Shown in pieces: positions 1 through 12,261 of a DNA stretch of 64,000 nt. The DNA comes from Veillonella agrestimuris (GTDB taxonomy: Bacteria; Bacillota; Negativicutes; Veillonellales; Veillonellaceae), in contig NZ_CALPCS010000004.1 in NCBI RefSeq assembly GCF_943193065.1, positions 88,077 to 152,076 on the forward strand. Direction: 5' to 3'. The notes below the pieces were generated by a model. The model worked only from the letters and a program-made list of their open reading frames with translations. It ran no database searches and had not been told where the DNA came from. Each line of letters begins with the position of its first letter. Position 1 is the stretch's first letter. Position numbers and translations under genes: made by a program.

Positions 1-114
1 GTAGCCGCAGGTATGACAACAGCTACCGTATTTGGTATCTTCGTTATTCCAATGCTCTTCATTATTGTTGAAAAATTAGGCCCTGGTCTTTTTACGAAAA
101 AGAAAAACCACTAA
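1..114 (+). CDS. RND-family efflux transporter, C-terminal end (partial)
   Basis: The window opens inside a gene whose last 37 codons read in frame 1 and stop at 112-114. The residues VAAGMTTATVFGIFVIPMLF followed by a short Lys-rich tail match the last transmembrane helix of AcrB/HAE1-type resistance-nodulation-division pumps, where a conserved G-M-x(2)-A-T-x-F-x-I-x(2)-I-P segment precedes a cytosolic basic end. Such proteins work in the inner membrane with a periplasmic adaptor and an outer-membrane channel, so the fragment implies a diderm cell. Substrate cannot be inferred. The gene is followed by a clear terminator, so it ends its own transcription unit. Confidence 0.8.
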   Translation, partial: VAAGMTTATVFGIFVIPMLFIIVEKLGPGLFTKKKNH

Positions 115-146
115 TTTAATAGAAAAGAGCTTTTATAAATAATTAA

Positions 147-184
147 AAACACGCTAATATACTATGTATTAGCGTGTTTTTTTT
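147..184 (+). terminator. Rho-independent terminator after the RND pump gene
   Basis: Near-perfect stem built on ACGCTAATA / TATTAGCGT with flanking A and T runs; the 3' arm runs into eight T residues. Confidence 0.85.
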
Positions 185-270
185 ATGAAAATATGCTATA
201 ATATGGAAGTTGAAAGTTCGTTAAAAATCGTTTGAAACGATATATATTTATAAAGTGATGAGAGGTAACT

Positions 271-1212
271 ATGAGCGACGTATTAACATTTGTATCGGGT
301 CATAAAAGCCCTGATACTGACTCTATTTGTTCTGCTATTGCTTATGCTAATTTATTGACACAAATGGGCACACCTGCTACACCTGTATGTGCAGGTCCGG
401 CTAACAAAGAAACCACTTATGTATTGAATCATTTCGGTTTCGCTCATCCTCAAATTGTAACAAATTGGGAAGAGTTTGCTCCTAATGGTGGTGATTTATA
501 TTTAACAGATCATAATGAGTCTAAACAAATTATTGATGGCTATAAATCCATGAATATTCGTGGCGTTATCGATCACCATCGCATTGGTGATTTTGAAACA
601 GATGGCCCTGTATTTATTCGCATGGAACCCGTAGGCTGTACAAATACAATTTTGACTAAATTGTATATAGAAAACAACCAAGACATTCCTAAACATATTG
701 CTGGCGTTATGTTGTCTGCTATCATTTCAGATACTGTATTATTCCGTTCTCCTACATGTACAGAAACAGATAAAGAAATGGCTCATAAACTAGCTGCCAT
801 TGCTGGTGTAGATATTGAAAGCTACGGCTTAGATATGTTAAAAGCGGGTGCAGATATTTCTGATTTATCTAACGACGACATTGTTCGCACAGATATGAAA
901 GAGTTCTCTGAAGGAGGTCAAACTATTTCTATCGGTCAAATCTCTGTGATGGATACTACAGATATTTTAGCTAAACAAGGAGAATTAGTAGATGCCTTAG
1001 AATCACTTCGCAGTGCTAACAATTATTCGGCCTCTTATATTATGATTACTAATATTCTTGATGAAAGCACGACTTTGTTATATAGCGGTGATGTAGACGC
1101 TGTAGTGACAAAAGCATTTGGTAAGGAGATCAAGGACAATAGTGTATTTTTACCAAATACGATGTCTCGTAAAAAACAAATTGTACCTCCTATCCTAGGA
1201 GCGATGAAATAA
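271..1212 (+). CDS. ppaC: Manganese-dependent inorganic pyrophosphatase (family II)
   Basis: Hydrolyses pyrophosphate to two phosphates in the cytosol and so pulls biosynthetic reactions forward. The 313-residue length matches family II (DHH superfamily) enzymes such as B. subtilis PpaC. Metal-ligand motifs are visible: GHKSPDTDS at residues 10-18 (H11, D15, D17), and the family-defining DHH at residues 101-103. The C-terminal DHHA2 domain follows, with the basic MSRKKQIVPP near the end, which in this family binds substrate. The start has GAGAGGTAACT just upstream. It stands alone between two terminators, with a plausible -10 (TATAAT, 197-202) but no clear -35. Confidence 0.96.
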   Translation: MSDVLTFVSGHKSPDTDSICSAIAYANLLTQMGTPATPVCAGPANKETTYVLNHFGFAHPQIVTNWEEFAPNGGDLYLTDHNESKQIIDGYKSMNIRGVIDHHRIGDFETDGPVFIRMEPVGCTNTILTKLYIENNQDIPKHIAGVMLSAIISDTVLFRSPTCTETDKEMAHKLAAIAGVDIESYGLDMLKAGADISDLSNDDIVRTDMKEFSEGGQTISIGQISVMDTTDILAKQGELVDALESLRSANNYSASYIMITNILDESTTLLYSGDVDAVVTKAFGKEIKDNSVFLPNTMSRKKQIVPPILGAMK

Positions 1213-1244
1213 TAGATACTATCGTATCTGTATAGAAATATAAT

Positions 1245-1272
1245 AAAAACGTTGCTATTAGCAACGTTTTTA
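1245..1272 (+). terminator. Terminator after ppaC
   Basis: AAAACGTTGC / GCAACGTTTT stem with a 5-nt loop, ending in a T-rich tail. Confidence 0.85.
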
Positions 1273-1364
1273 TTATATGTAGTAGATAGAATCCTATAGA
1301 TATGAATTAATCAGTCTTATAGAGAACAACACATTCCTTTCAAAGATAGAATAAAGGAGTTATT

Positions 1365-3557
1365 ATGGAATCATTGTTAGCAGGCCTCAATAAAGAACAA
1401 CAACAGGCTGTACAACATACAGAAGGGCCTTTGCTTATTCTTGCAGGTGCCGGTTCAGGTAAAACAAAAGTATTAACGGTACGCATTGCCTATTTATTAT
1501 CGCAAGGCGTTAATCCTTATGAGATTTTAGCCATCACCTTTACTAATAAAGCGGCTAAAGAAATGAAAAGCCGCGTAGAAGGCTTAGTAGGAGATGTGGC
1601 AAATCGTATTTGGTTAAGTACATTCCATAGTTTTTGTGCCAAGTTTTTACGCTTTGAATTAGATAATTTTTTAGGCTACAATAGTAATTTTACTATTTAC
1701 GATACAAGCGATTCACAAGCTGTCATTAAAGCTGCCTTAAAGGCTTTAAATTTAGATGATAAATATTATCCCGTAGGGGCTATGTTGAGTGCTATTTCAG
1801 ATGCTAAAAATAAGTTGCTCTTTGCTTCTGATGTTAGAAAGAGCGCTAGGGATTTTTACCAACAAAAAGTGGCTGACGTATATGAATATTATGAGCGGGA
1901 ATTGCGTAAAAATAATGCTTTAGATTTCGATGATTTATTATTGGTAGCCGTAAAATTACTGCAATCTAATGCTGCTGTATTAGATAAATATAGTAAACGT
2001 TTTCGCTATGTTATGATCGATGAGTATCAAGATACGAACCATGCTCAATATTTATTGGCTTATTTACTGTCTAGCCATTGGAAAAATATTGCCGTCGTAG
2101 GTGATGCTGACCAAAGTATTTACGCGTGGCGCGGTGCAGATATTCAAAATATTTTAGATTTTGAAAAAGATTACCCTAATTGTATGTCCATTAAATTGGA
2201 ACAAAATTACCGATCTACAAAAATTATTCTCGATGCAGCTAACGCAGTGATCGAAAATAATGAAGGTCGTCCAGAAAAAAACTTATGGACTGATAAAGTA
2301 GAAGGTTCTAAAATTCAGCATTTTACGGCTCAGTCTGAACATGAAGAGGCAGCTTTCATAGGCGATACGATTGTAAAAAAACACGATATTCACGGCGTAC
2401 CTTATGGGGATATGGCTATTTTATATCGTACGAATGCGCAATCTCGTGTTCTTGAAGAAGCGCTCATTAAAAGAGCTTTACCGTATACGATGGTAGGAGG
2501 CACAAAATTCTACGATCGTAAAGAAATCAAAGATGTATTGGCCTACTTACGGGTTCTCTACAATCCTTTTGATGACTTAAGTTTACTCCGCATTATTAAC
2601 GTACCAAAGCGGAGTATCGGTGCTACTACAGTGGCTAAATTGCAAGATTATGCCCGTCAAAATGGGACGTCTTTGTTCATGACTTTAACTCAACTTCACT
2701 TAGTTGATACGATTAAAGGGAAAACTAAAGAAAAATTAGAAGAATTTGGTGTCCTCATCTTTACCTTAGTAGCAGAAATGGATAATAAATCAGTGCTGGA
2801 TATATTAGAAGCCATTCTTGATCGGACTGGCTATTTAGCGCAATTAGAAGAGAGTACAGACCCTCAAGATCAAGCAAGAGCAGAGAATATTGGTGAGTTG
2901 TTATCTGTAGCGAAAGATTTCCAAGATACAAATCCAACGGGCACTGTAGAAGATTTCTTAGAGCAAGTGGCATTAGTCAATGACGTAGATTCTTTTGAAC
3001 AAGAAGAATCTAAAGTGACATTGATGACTTTGCATGCAGCGAAAGGTCTAGAATTTCCTATCGTCTTTTTAGGCGGTTTAGAAGAAGGCTTGTTCCCACA
3101 TAGCAGAACGCTTATGAATCCTGAAGAAATCGAAGAAGAACGACGCCTCGCTTATGTAGGAATTACACGTGCAGAGAAGGAATTATTTATTTCTAATGCA
3201 ACAACTCGAACTGTGTTTGGTCGTACCAGCAGTTATTTGCCATCTCGTTTTATCGATGAAATTCCAGAAGAATTAATTGATGGGTTGCGGGCTAAACGGA
3301 AAGTATCAGATGAGATTCAGCGGACAGTGCCATCTCATATGTCGGTAACGAGTCGTCCTGTAACAAAACCAATCATTCGTAATGATGTAGTGCCTAATTG
3401 GGCTGTTGGTGATACAGCGGTTCACAGTAAATGGGGAAATGGCACTGTCTTAGATGTAGCTGGTGAAGGGGCTGGCATGAAGCTTACTATCGATTTCCCT
3501 ACGCAAGGGGTTCGTGTGATTATGGCTAAATTTGCGCCTATAAAAAAAGCTAATTAG
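1365..3557 (+). CDS. pcrA: ATP-dependent 3'-5' DNA helicase PcrA/UvrD
   Basis: Superfamily 1A helicase for nucleotide excision repair, mismatch repair and clearing RecA filaments or stalled transcription. At 730 residues it has the usual PcrA length. Motif I is GAGSGKT at residues 28-34 (K33); motif Ia follows as TFTNKAAKEM, motif II as IDEYQDTN, motif III as GDADQSIYAWRGA, motif IV as QNYRS, and motifs V and VI as TLMTLHAAKGLEF and RRLAYVGITRA. The extreme C-terminus carries a Tudor-like segment (VGDTAVHSKWGNGTV), the part that binds RNA polymerase in Gram-positive PcrA. AAAGGAG lies 7 nt before the ATG. pcrA followed directly by ligA is a common Firmicutes pairing. Confidence 0.97.
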   Translation: MESLLAGLNKEQQQAVQHTEGPLLILAGAGSGKTKVLTVRIAYLLSQGVNPYEILAITFTNKAAKEMKSRVEGLVGDVANRIWLSTFHSFCAKFLRFELDNFLGYNSNFTIYDTSDSQAVIKAALKALNLDDKYYPVGAMLSAISDAKNKLLFASDVRKSARDFYQQKVADVYEYYERELRKNNALDFDDLLLVAVKLLQSNAAVLDKYSKRFRYVMIDEYQDTNHAQYLLAYLLSSHWKNIAVVGDADQSIYAWRGADIQNILDFEKDYPNCMSIKLEQNYRSTKIILDAANAVIENNEGRPEKNLWTDKVEGSKIQHFTAQSEHEEAAFIGDTIVKKHDIHGVPYGDMAILYRTNAQSRVLEEALIKRALPYTMVGGTKFYDRKEIKDVLAYLRVLYNPFDDLSLLRIINVPKRSIGATTVAKLQDYARQNGTSLFMTLTQLHLVDTIKGKTKEKLEEFGVLIFTLVAEMDNKSVLDILEAILDRTGYLAQLEESTDPQDQARAENIGELLSVAKDFQDTNPTGTVEDFLEQVALVNDVDSFEQEESKVTLMTLHAAKGLEFPIVFLGGLEEGLFPHSRTLMNPEEIEEERRLAYVGITRAEKELFISNATTRTVFGRTSSYLPSRFIDEIPEELIDGLRAKRKVSDEIQRTVPSHMSVTSRPVTKPIIRNDVVPNWAVGDTAVHSKWGNGTVLDVAGEGAGMKLTIDFPTQGVRVIMAKFAPIKKAN

Positions 3558-3626
3558 TTGATTGTACTTTAATATATGTAGTGATTAATTTAGTTTGAAC
3601 TATGTTATCTTGAAGCTATATTTTAG

Positions 3627-5669
<2,043 letters not shown>

Positions 5670-5726
5670 GATGTGAAAGAGCTTTCATAAATGGTATAAT
5701 AATAAAATGTGAAAGGATGTGGATTG

Positions 5727-6017
5727 ATGAAAATTAGCCAAGAAGAAATAAAAAAAATCGCTTTGCTTTCAAGATTAGAAGTAAAAGCTGACCATATTTC
5801 TACTGTAGAAAAAGAATTATCCGATATTTTGTCCTATGTGGCAGAATTAAATGAATTAGATTTAGAAGGTGTAGAGCCAATGGCTCACGCAGTACCATTG
5901 CACAACGTATTTAGAGAAGATGAAGAAAAGCCTTCTTTAGATCACAAATTAGCACTTTCCAATGCACCAGAAGCAGAAGATGGGTACTTTAAAGTACCTC
6001 GCGTTGTACAAGAATAG
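5727..6017 (+). CDS. gatC: Asp-tRNA(Asn)/Glu-tRNA(Gln) amidotransferase subunit C
   Basis: Small clamp subunit (96 aa) that holds GatA and GatB together. The characteristic opening I-S-x-E-E-I-x-K-I-A-x-L-S-R-L and the ending [11 protein letters not shown] are present. An upstream in-frame GTG exists at 5709, but the ATG at 5727 was chosen because AAAGGA sits 9 nt before it and GatC proteins begin this way. A TATAAT at 5695-5700 could be the -10 of the operon promoter. First gene of gatCAB, 11 nt before gatA. Confidence 0.95.
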   Translation: MKISQEEIKKIALLSRLEVKADHISTVEKELSDILSYVAELNELDLEGVEPMAHAVPLHNVFREDEEKPSLDHKLALSNAPEAEDGYFKVPRVVQE

Positions 6018-6028
6018 GAGGTTTCACA

Positions 6029-7489
6029 GTGGCAACAATTCATGAACTTCACAAGCGCTTAGTGAATAAAGAAATTAGCGCTGTCGAATTGACACAAGCA
6101 GTTATTAGTCATAAAGAAAAAGTGGAACCAACAGTACATGCGTATCTTTCTGATTCCCATGAACGTGCCCTCGCTTCTGCAAAAGCTGTTGATGAGGCCA
6201 TTGCAAAAGGGGAAGCTATTTCTCCATTAGCAGGTATTCCAGGGGCGGTCAAAGACAATATTTGTATCAAAGATGAGCCTGCCACATGTGCCTCTAAAAT
6301 GTTAGAGCACTTTATTCCACCTTATAATGCATCCGTTATTGAGCAACTTAATAACCAAGGTTTAGTCAGTCTTGGTAAACTTAATATGGATGAATTTGCT
6401 ATGGGCGGCTCTACCGAAAATTCTGCATTAGCAAAAACAACCAATCCTTGGAATGCTGACTGTGTTCCAGGTGGTTCGTCCGGTGGTAGTGCAGCTGCCG
6501 TATCTAGTGGTTCTGCTATTTGGGCATTAGGTTCTGATACTGGGGGATCTATTCGTCAACCTGCTTCCTTCTGTGGCGTGGTAGGTTTGAAACCGACATA
6601 TGGTAATGTATCTCGTTACGGTTTAATTGCCTTTGCCTCTTCCTTAGACCAAATTGGTCCTATTACGAGAGACGTAACAGATGCAGCATTAGTATTAAAC
6701 GCTATTACTGGTCACGATCCAAAAGATTCTACATCCATCCCAGGTGCACGAGTAGACTACACACAATCCTTAGTAGCTGATGTGAAGAATCTTAAAATCG
6801 GTGTGCCGAAAGAATTCTTCGGTGAAGGTCTTCATGGCGATGTACGAAAAGCTATGGAAGAAGCGATTGAAACGTATAAAAAATTAGGTGCAGAAATCGT
6901 AGAAGTGTCTTTACCTAATTCTAAATACGCTTTGTCTGCTTACTATATTATTGCCCTTGCTGAAGCAAGTTCTAACTTAGCTCGTTATGACGGCGTTAGC
7001 TACGGCTTGCGCGTGCCTGCTGACAATTTAGTAGAAATGGCTACAAAAACGCGTACAGAAGGCTTTGGACCTGAAGTACAACGCCGTATCTTGCTTGGTA
7101 CTTATGTATTGAGTTCTGGTTATTATGATGCATATTATTTGAAAGCTTTAAAAGTACGCCGTCTCATTAAAAATGAATTTGATGAAGCATTCTCTAAAGT
7201 CGATCTTTTATTATCTCCTACAGCGCCAAATGCTGCTTATAAATTTGGTGAAAAAGTAAACGATCCGTTGGCTATGTACTTAGAAGATATTTGTACAGTA
7301 CCAGCCAACTTAGCAGGTATTCCAGGCATTAGCATTCCAGCAGGTATGTCTAGCAATAATTTGCCTATTGGTATGCAATTATTAGGTCCTGCCATGGGTG
7401 AAGATGTATTGCTTCGCGCTGCATTTGCTTTTGAACAAGCTAGACCAGATTGTCAATTAGTTGCACCAACTGGGGAGGTTTCTATATGA
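6029..7489 (+). CDS. gatA: Asp-tRNA(Asn)/Glu-tRNA(Gln) amidotransferase subunit A
   Basis: Amidase subunit that frees ammonia from glutamine and feeds it to GatB. The amidase signature is complete: the Lys of GAVKDNICI, the Gly/Ser loop [14 protein letters not shown], and the catalytic serine region [11 protein letters not shown], giving the Ser-cisSer-Lys triad. The 486-residue length is typical. It starts with GTG, supported by GGAGG 8 nt upstream. Its stop overlaps the gatB start as ATGA (7486-7489), implying translational coupling. Presence of GatCAB suggests that Gln-tRNA and/or Asn-tRNA are made by transamidation in this organism. Confidence 0.97.
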   Translation: MATIHELHKRLVNKEISAVELTQAVISHKEKVEPTVHAYLSDSHERALASAKAVDEAIAKGEAISPLAGIPGAVKDNICIKDEPATCASKMLEHFIPPYNASVIEQLNNQGLVSLGKLNMDEFAMGGSTENSALAKTTNPWNADCVPGGSSGGSAAAVSSGSAIWALGSDTGGSIRQPASFCGVVGLKPTYGNVSRYGLIAFASSLDQIGPITRDVTDAALVLNAITGHDPKDSTSIPGARVDYTQSLVADVKNLKIGVPKEFFGEGLHGDVRKAMEEAIETYKKLGAEIVEVSLPNSKYALSAYYIIALAEASSNLARYDGVSYGLRVPADNLVEMATKTRTEGFGPEVQRRILLGTYVLSSGYYDAYYLKALKVRRLIKNEFDEAFSKVDLLLSPTAPNAAYKFGEKVNDPLAMYLEDICTVPANLAGIPGISIPAGMSSNNLPIGMQLLGPAMGEDVLLRAAFAFEQARPDCQLVAPTGEVSI

Positions 7490-8934
7490 GTAGTAAATAC
7501 GAAACAGTCATTGGTTTAGAGGTGCATACGGAACTGAAAACCAATTCTAAAATATTCTGTGGTTGTACTACAGAATTTGGCGGTAGCCAAAATACACATG
7601 TATGCCCAGTGTGCTTAGGTTTGCCTGGTGCTATGCCTGTGTTGAATAAAAAAGTTGTAGAATACGCTATTAAAGTAGGCTTAGCACTTAATTGTGAGAT
7701 TTTACAATTCAATAAATTTGACCGTAAAAACTATTATTATCCTGATTTGCCTAAAAATTACCAAACATCACAATATGATTTGCCAATTTGTTTAAATGGC
7801 TATTTAGATATTGAAGTAGAAGGGGAAACAAAGCGAATTGGTATTACTCGTATCCACATGGAAGAAGATGCAGGCAAATTAGTGCACAGTGGCAGTACCA
7901 TTTCTGATTCTAATTCTTCCAATGTAGACTACAACCGTACAGGTGTGCCTTTGCTTGAAATCGTATCTGAACCAGATCTTCGTTCCGGTGCAGAAGCTAA
8001 AGCATATGTAGAAAAATTGCGTTCCATTTTGCAATATTTAGATGTATCTGACGGTCGTATGGAAGAAGGTTCTCTACGCTGCGACGCTAACGTATCTGTA
8101 CGTCTTAGAGGCACTGAAAAGTTCGGTACTCGTACAGAAACTAAAAACGTTAACTCCTTAACAGGTATACAAAAAGCCATTGAATATGAAGCATTGCGCC
8201 AAGCGCAAGTTCTTGAAGATGGTGGTACAGTTTATCAAGAAACTCGTACTTGGGACGATGCGCAAGGTATTACATTGGCTATGCGTAAAAAAGATGCAGA
8301 AGACGATTATCGCTACTTCCCAGAACCAGATTTGGTTCCAATTGTGATTAGTGAAGAAGAAATTGATGAAGCTCGTAAAAACTTACCAGAATTGCCAGAT
8401 GCGAAAATTGCTCGTTTCATTTCTGACTACGGCTTATCTGTTACAGATAGTACGATTTTGACAGCATCTCGCAAAACAGCTGATTATTTAGACGCCACTG
8501 TTAAAGCCGGTGCTGATGCAAAAACAGTATCTAACTGGATGCTTGGTGACTTGTCTAAAATGATCAATGAAAATGGCCTGACCTTTGCTGAATCCAAAGT
8601 GAGTCCTGAAAATTTAGCAGGCATGATTAGCCTTATTGAAAAAGGCACTATTTCCGGTAAAATTGCGAAAAAAGTCATCATCTCTATGTGGGAATCTGGT
8701 AAAGATGCAGAAACTATCGTAAAAGAAGAAGGCTTAGTACAAATTACTGATACTGGTGCTATCGAAGAGATTGTAAAACAAGTGATTGCTAATAATCCAC
8801 AACCAGTAGCCGATTTCAAAGGCGGTAATGGCAAAGCTATTGGCTTCTTGGTAGGGCAAGTTATGAAAGAATCAAAAGGCCGTGCTAATCCAGGTATGGT
8901 TAATGAATTATTACAAAAATTCTTAAATGACTAA
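7486..8934 (+). CDS. gatB: Asp-tRNA(Asn)/Glu-tRNA(Gln) amidotransferase subunit B
   Basis: Kinase/transamidase subunit that phosphorylates the misacylated Asp or Glu on tRNA and amidates it. The 482-residue protein begins with the typical Y-E-x-V-I-G-L-E-V-H-x-E-L, followed by the zinc-binding cysteines of CGC and CPVCLGLPG, the catalytic GatB core, and a C-terminal YqeY-like tail domain that contacts tRNA (ending in the family pattern K-G-R-A-N-P). An in-frame start 36 nt upstream inside gatA is rejected; GGGGAGG before 7486 and the 4-nt overlap decide the start. Last gene of the operon, followed by a terminator at 9018. Confidence 0.97.
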   Translation: MSSKYETVIGLEVHTELKTNSKIFCGCTTEFGGSQNTHVCPVCLGLPGAMPVLNKKVVEYAIKVGLALNCEILQFNKFDRKNYYYPDLPKNYQTSQYDLPICLNGYLDIEVEGETKRIGITRIHMEEDAGKLVHSGSTISDSNSSNVDYNRTGVPLLEIVSEPDLRSGAEAKAYVEKLRSILQYLDVSDGRMEEGSLRCDANVSVRLRGTEKFGTRTETKNVNSLTGIQKAIEYEALRQAQVLEDGGTVYQETRTWDDAQGITLAMRKKDAEDDYRYFPEPDLVPIVISEEEIDEARKNLPELPDAKIARFISDYGLSVTDSTILTASRKTADYLDATVKAGADAKTVSNWMLGDLSKMINENGLTFAESKVSPENLAGMISLIEKGTISGKIAKKVIISMWESGKDAETIVKEEGLVQITDTGAIEEIVKQVIANNPQPVADFKGGNGKAIGFLVGQVMKESKGRANPGMVNELLQKFLND

Positions 8935-9017
8935 TGGAATGACTCATAGTAGATTGTATGAATAAGAATGTTGCGTAGCCATACTACTGAGTGAGTAATA
9001 ATGATATAATAAGATAC

Positions 9018-9056
9018 AGGCTAATAGGTATTATGCCTATTAGCCTTATTTTATGA
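9018..9056 (+). terminator. Terminator after gatCAB
   Basis: Perfect GGCTAATAGG / CCTATTAGCC stem with a short loop, followed by TTATTTTA. The T tract is broken by A residues, so it may be only moderately strong. Confidence 0.7.
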
Positions 9057-9078
9057 TAATGCGAAGGAGGATGTAGGT

Positions 9079-9435
9079 ATGACTCAAGAATCGCATAGAA
9101 GTGATGTACAGAAAACACGTGTTCTTAGCGCTGATGAACGACGTCAATTTGATGGCGTAACTATTGAAGACAATGCAGGCTACATCGAAGTTGATGAAGC
9201 ACCTAGTTATGAACAACAAGGTCAAGAGTATAGACATGGATACAACTCATATGGCAATCCACAGGTGAAAGTCATTCGTCTCGGTGGATCGAGTTGGTTA
9301 AGTCGTATCGTCTTAATTGCCCTGTTAGCAGCTATTGCAGCAGCCATCGTTTTCTTTGGTGGAATTGTTGCTATTATCATTGGTGCAATCATGCTAATCG
9401 GAGCAGTTATATCCTTTATTTTTGGCTTATTTTAA
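9079..9435 (+). CDS. Small membrane protein, function unknown
   Basis: I do not recognise a family. The 118-residue protein has a polar, Asp/Glu/Tyr/Gln-rich N-terminal half (about residues 1-70) and then two hydrophobic stretches: about 78-98 (IVLIALLAAIAAAIVFFGGI) and 99-118, Gly/Ile-rich and ending at FIFGLF. The likely picture is a cytosolic acidic region anchored by a C-terminal hairpin, with no signal peptide. AAGGAGG sits 8 nt before the ATG, so translation looks real and strong. It follows the gatCAB terminator and precedes the radical-SAM genes by 57 nt, so it may be the first gene of that unit. Confidence 0.7.
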   Translation: MTQESHRSDVQKTRVLSADERRQFDGVTIEDNAGYIEVDEAPSYEQQGQEYRHGYNSYGNPQVKVIRLGGSSWLSRIVLIALLAAIAAAIVFFGGIVAIIIGAIMLIGAVISFIFGLF

Positions 9436-9492
9436 TGTATACTAGTACATTATAAAGAAGACGGTGGCAGGTCCATTCGATGATGAGGTAAT

Positions 9493-11265
9493 ATGAACGT
9501 AGTTGTATCAACATTAAACTCAAAATTTATACATTCCTCGCTAGCTTTACGATACCTTAAAGCCTATAGTGAGGCCCGTGGACAGGCATACGATATAGTG
9601 GAATACACTATTAATATGCCTGTTTTGCATATTCTTAGCGATATAACGGAGCGAAATATAGATGTACTAGGTTTTGCTTGTTACATTTGGAATATCGAAA
9701 TGACTCTTCACGTAGTCGATTTGGTGAAAGCTGTACGACCAACTATAAAAATTGTTCTCGGTGGCCCAGAAGTATCTTTTAACGCTGATGAAATATTAGA
9801 AGTGCATCCTGCTGTAGATTATATAGTACAAGGTGAAGGGGAAGAAGCATTCTATGAACTAGTTAAGGCCCTGAAAACTGGAAATAATGGATTAGAACCG
9901 ATAATTCCAGGGATTCGTGGACGCCATCAAAATGGACATATTCTTGGATCTACAGAAGTTGTAGAAGTAGGAGATTTATCAACCATACCATTTCCGTATA
10001 GTGAAGAGGATTTGCAAGATTTAGAACATAAAATTATCTATTACGAATCATCCCGAGGTTGTCCATTTTCTTGCCAGTATTGTTTATCAGGTAATAGAAA
10101 TACAGTTCGTTTTTTTCCACAACAACGTGTATTTAATGAATTACAGTGGTTTATGAATCACAAGGTAAAGCAAATTAAATTTGTAGACCGAACTTTTAAT
10201 TGTGCTCCTAAGCATCACAGGCCATTAATGGAGTTTATTCGAGATGCTAAGACCGATACAACAAATTTCCATTTAGAAATGGAACCAGAGTTGATGACTG
10301 AGTGGGAGACTAATCTATTAGCTACTAGCCCTAAAGGACGTATACAAATAGAAGTAGGCGTACAAAGTACGAATAAAGAGACCTTAGATGCCGTTCGTCG
10401 TTACAATGATTGGCCCTATATTCAACGATCTATTCGGCCTATCATTGAAGCTGGTAATACTCATGTGCACATGGACCTCATCGTAGGCTTGCCTCATGAA
10501 GATATAAAGCGATTTAGTCAGTCCTTTAATGATTTATTTAGTTTGCAACCTCATGCCTTACAAATTGGTTTTTTAAAGCTCCTTAAAGGATCTGGTGTGC
10601 GACAAATGGCCGAATACCAATATGTAGCAGATTCATTGGCTCCTTATGAAGTATTGAGTAATCATGTTATGTCCTATGAGGACATTCGCTTTTTAAAATA
10701 CTTTGAAGATGTATTTGAACGTTTTTATAATAGCGAGCGGTTTAGAACTGTTTTTGGCTATATTGGAGTGCAACTAATCGATGGAGAGGAAGATGCTTTT
10801 TCGTATTTTTCTCACATGACGAAAGAATGGTTACGAAAAGGGCATCATAAAGTGAATCTCAAGGATATCGATCAAATTGAGTTCCTCTATAACTATTTCC
10901 TTTCTAAAGGCCAACACATTGCCGCAGAACTATTACAATATGATACACTGGTGAGCTATCGTGGCAAGGTACGCAGCGAAGCCGTAGGATTGCCGAAACA
11001 AACAAAAGAACTGCTTCAAGAAGGGGAAGCTTTCTGGCGAAATGAAGAAATCGCATCGCAGTATATTCCTGATTATACATTTAAAGAATGGCGTAAAATT
11101 CGCCAGCAATATGTAGAAATGAAGATGAGCCAAGAAACGGCATTATATCTAGGCGTTCCTCAATGTGATGACCGTAGTAGTGATGAAGAGCTCATCGTTA
11201 TTATAGATGTGAACAAAGAGGTATTGCCTTTTGTTCGCCCTAATCTGACGAATGAAGTGGGATAA
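9493..11265 (+). CDS. B12-binding-domain radical SAM protein (DUF4080 type)
   Basis: 590 residues. The N-terminal 130 or so residues form a Rossmann-like cobalamin-binding domain (VLGFACYIWNIEMTL, VLGGPEVSF, IVQGEGEEAF). The radical SAM core follows, with the [4Fe-4S] cysteines C190, C194 and C197 in SRGCPFSCQYC, then barrel strands including EVGVQSTN and HMDLIVGLPHE. The C-terminal 200 residues match the DUF4080 extension found in clostridia and Negativicutes. No substrate is established for this group; class B enzymes generally methylate or rearrange unreactive carbons, but the cobalamin-site histidine is not obvious here. Start by GATGAGGTAAT before the ATG. It is 21 nt upstream of a second radical-SAM gene. 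Confidence 0.85.
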   Translation: MNVVVSTLNSKFIHSSLALRYLKAYSEARGQAYDIVEYTINMPVLHILSDITERNIDVLGFACYIWNIEMTLHVVDLVKAVRPTIKIVLGGPEVSFNADEILEVHPAVDYIVQGEGEEAFYELVKALKTGNNGLEPIIPGIRGRHQNGHILGSTEVVEVGDLSTIPFPYSEEDLQDLEHKIIYYESSRGCPFSCQYCLSGNRNTVRFFPQQRVFNELQWFMNHKVKQIKFVDRTFNCAPKHHRPLMEFIRDAKTDTTNFHLEMEPELMTEWETNLLATSPKGRIQIEVGVQSTNKETLDAVRRYNDWPYIQRSIRPIIEAGNTHVHMDLIVGLPHEDIKRFSQSFNDLFSLQPHALQIGFLKLLKGSGVRQMAEYQYVADSLAPYEVLSNHVMSYEDIRFLKYFEDVFERFYNSERFRTVFGYIGVQLIDGEEDAFSYFSHMTKEWLRKGHHKVNLKDIDQIEFLYNYFLSKGQHIAAELLQYDTLVSYRGKVRSEAVGLPKQTKELLQEGEAFWRNEEIASQYIPDYTFKEWRKIRQQYVEMKMSQETALYLGVPQCDDRSSDEELIVIIDVNKEVLPFVRPNLTNEVG

Positions 11266-11286
11266 TATATCATTATAAGGAGTGTT

Positions 11287-12252
11287 ATGACAGACACAAC
11301 GAAACCAAAACGATACCGGATGGTATCGAAATATTATAAAGAGGTATATGGAGAAAAAGTTTATAAACTCCCAGTAGCCTTGCCATTGACTTGTCCTAAT
11401 CGAGATGGTGTAGCTGGTGTAGGAGGCTGCACATTTTGCGGTGAAATTGGCGCTGGCTATGAAAACCGTCCTGCTTGGATGACTGTAGATATGCAGTTAG
11501 AAGAAAACATTGCTCATATAGGGCCTAAATATAAGGCGAAGAAATTTATTCCTTATTATCAAAATTTTAGTAACACCTATTTACCACTCCATGATTTTCA
11601 ATCTTATATAGAAGCAGGTTGCATCGATTCCGCCGTAGGTATTGCTATTGCGACGAGACCAGACTGTATTGCTGATGAATATTTAGATGTGTTGCAAGAT
11701 ATTAAAGAGCGATATAAAAAAGATATCTACATAGAGCTAGGCTTGCAAACTGTCAATTATCATACCTTAAAAAAAATTAATAGAGGACATGATTTAGCTC
11801 AATTTATCGATGCAGTCTTACGCATTAAACGATATGGATTTAATATAACGACTCATATGATTATTAATTTGCCTTGGGATACAATGGAAGATACTATTGA
11901 AGGGTCAAAAATACTTTCATCATTAGGTGTAGATCAGGTCAAATTACATGCTTTATATATTGTGAAAAATACATTGATGGCTAAATGGTATGAAGAAGGT
12001 CAATTTACATTGATTAGTGCCGAAGAATATGCAGAACGAGCAGTACAATTTGTCCGCCATTTACATCCTGACATTGTATTACAGCGCCTTGTAGGACGTG
12101 CACCAGAAGATAATACACTATTTACGAATTGGTCTATGGGATGGTGGCGCGTACAGGATTTAATTGATAATAGGTTGGATGAATTAGATGCCTACCAAGG
12201 CGATTTATGTGATTATTTAAATGGCAAATCTGTACGGAAATTTATTGAGTAA
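11287..12252 (+). CDS. TIGR01212-family radical SAM protein (YhcC/YtqA-like)
   Basis: 321-residue radical SAM protein of the YhcC/YtqA group, an Elp3-like family whose members have been linked to tRNA modification but whose exact reaction I cannot assign. The cluster cysteines are C36, C48 and C51 in the family-specific C-P-N-R-D-G-x(4)-G-G-C-T-F-C. Further family hallmarks are YYQNFSNTY, GIAIATRPDC, ELGLQT, RGHD and VKLHALYIVKNT. The GGAG at 11279-11282 precedes the ATG. It is 9 nt from the phoH gene, suggesting one operon running to era. Confidence 0.9.
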   Translation: MTDTTKPKRYRMVSKYYKEVYGEKVYKLPVALPLTCPNRDGVAGVGGCTFCGEIGAGYENRPAWMTVDMQLEENIAHIGPKYKAKKFIPYYQNFSNTYLPLHDFQSYIEAGCIDSAVGIAIATRPDCIADEYLDVLQDIKERYKKDIYIELGLQTVNYHTLKKINRGHDLAQFIDAVLRIKRYGFNITTHMIINLPWDTMEDTIEGSKILSSLGVDQVKLHALYIVKNTLMAKWYEEGQFTLISAEEYAERAVQFVRHLHPDIVLQRLVGRAPEDNTLFTNWSMGWWRVQDLIDNRLDELDAYQGDLCDYLNGKSVRKFIE

Positions 12253-12261
12253 GGGGGTTCT

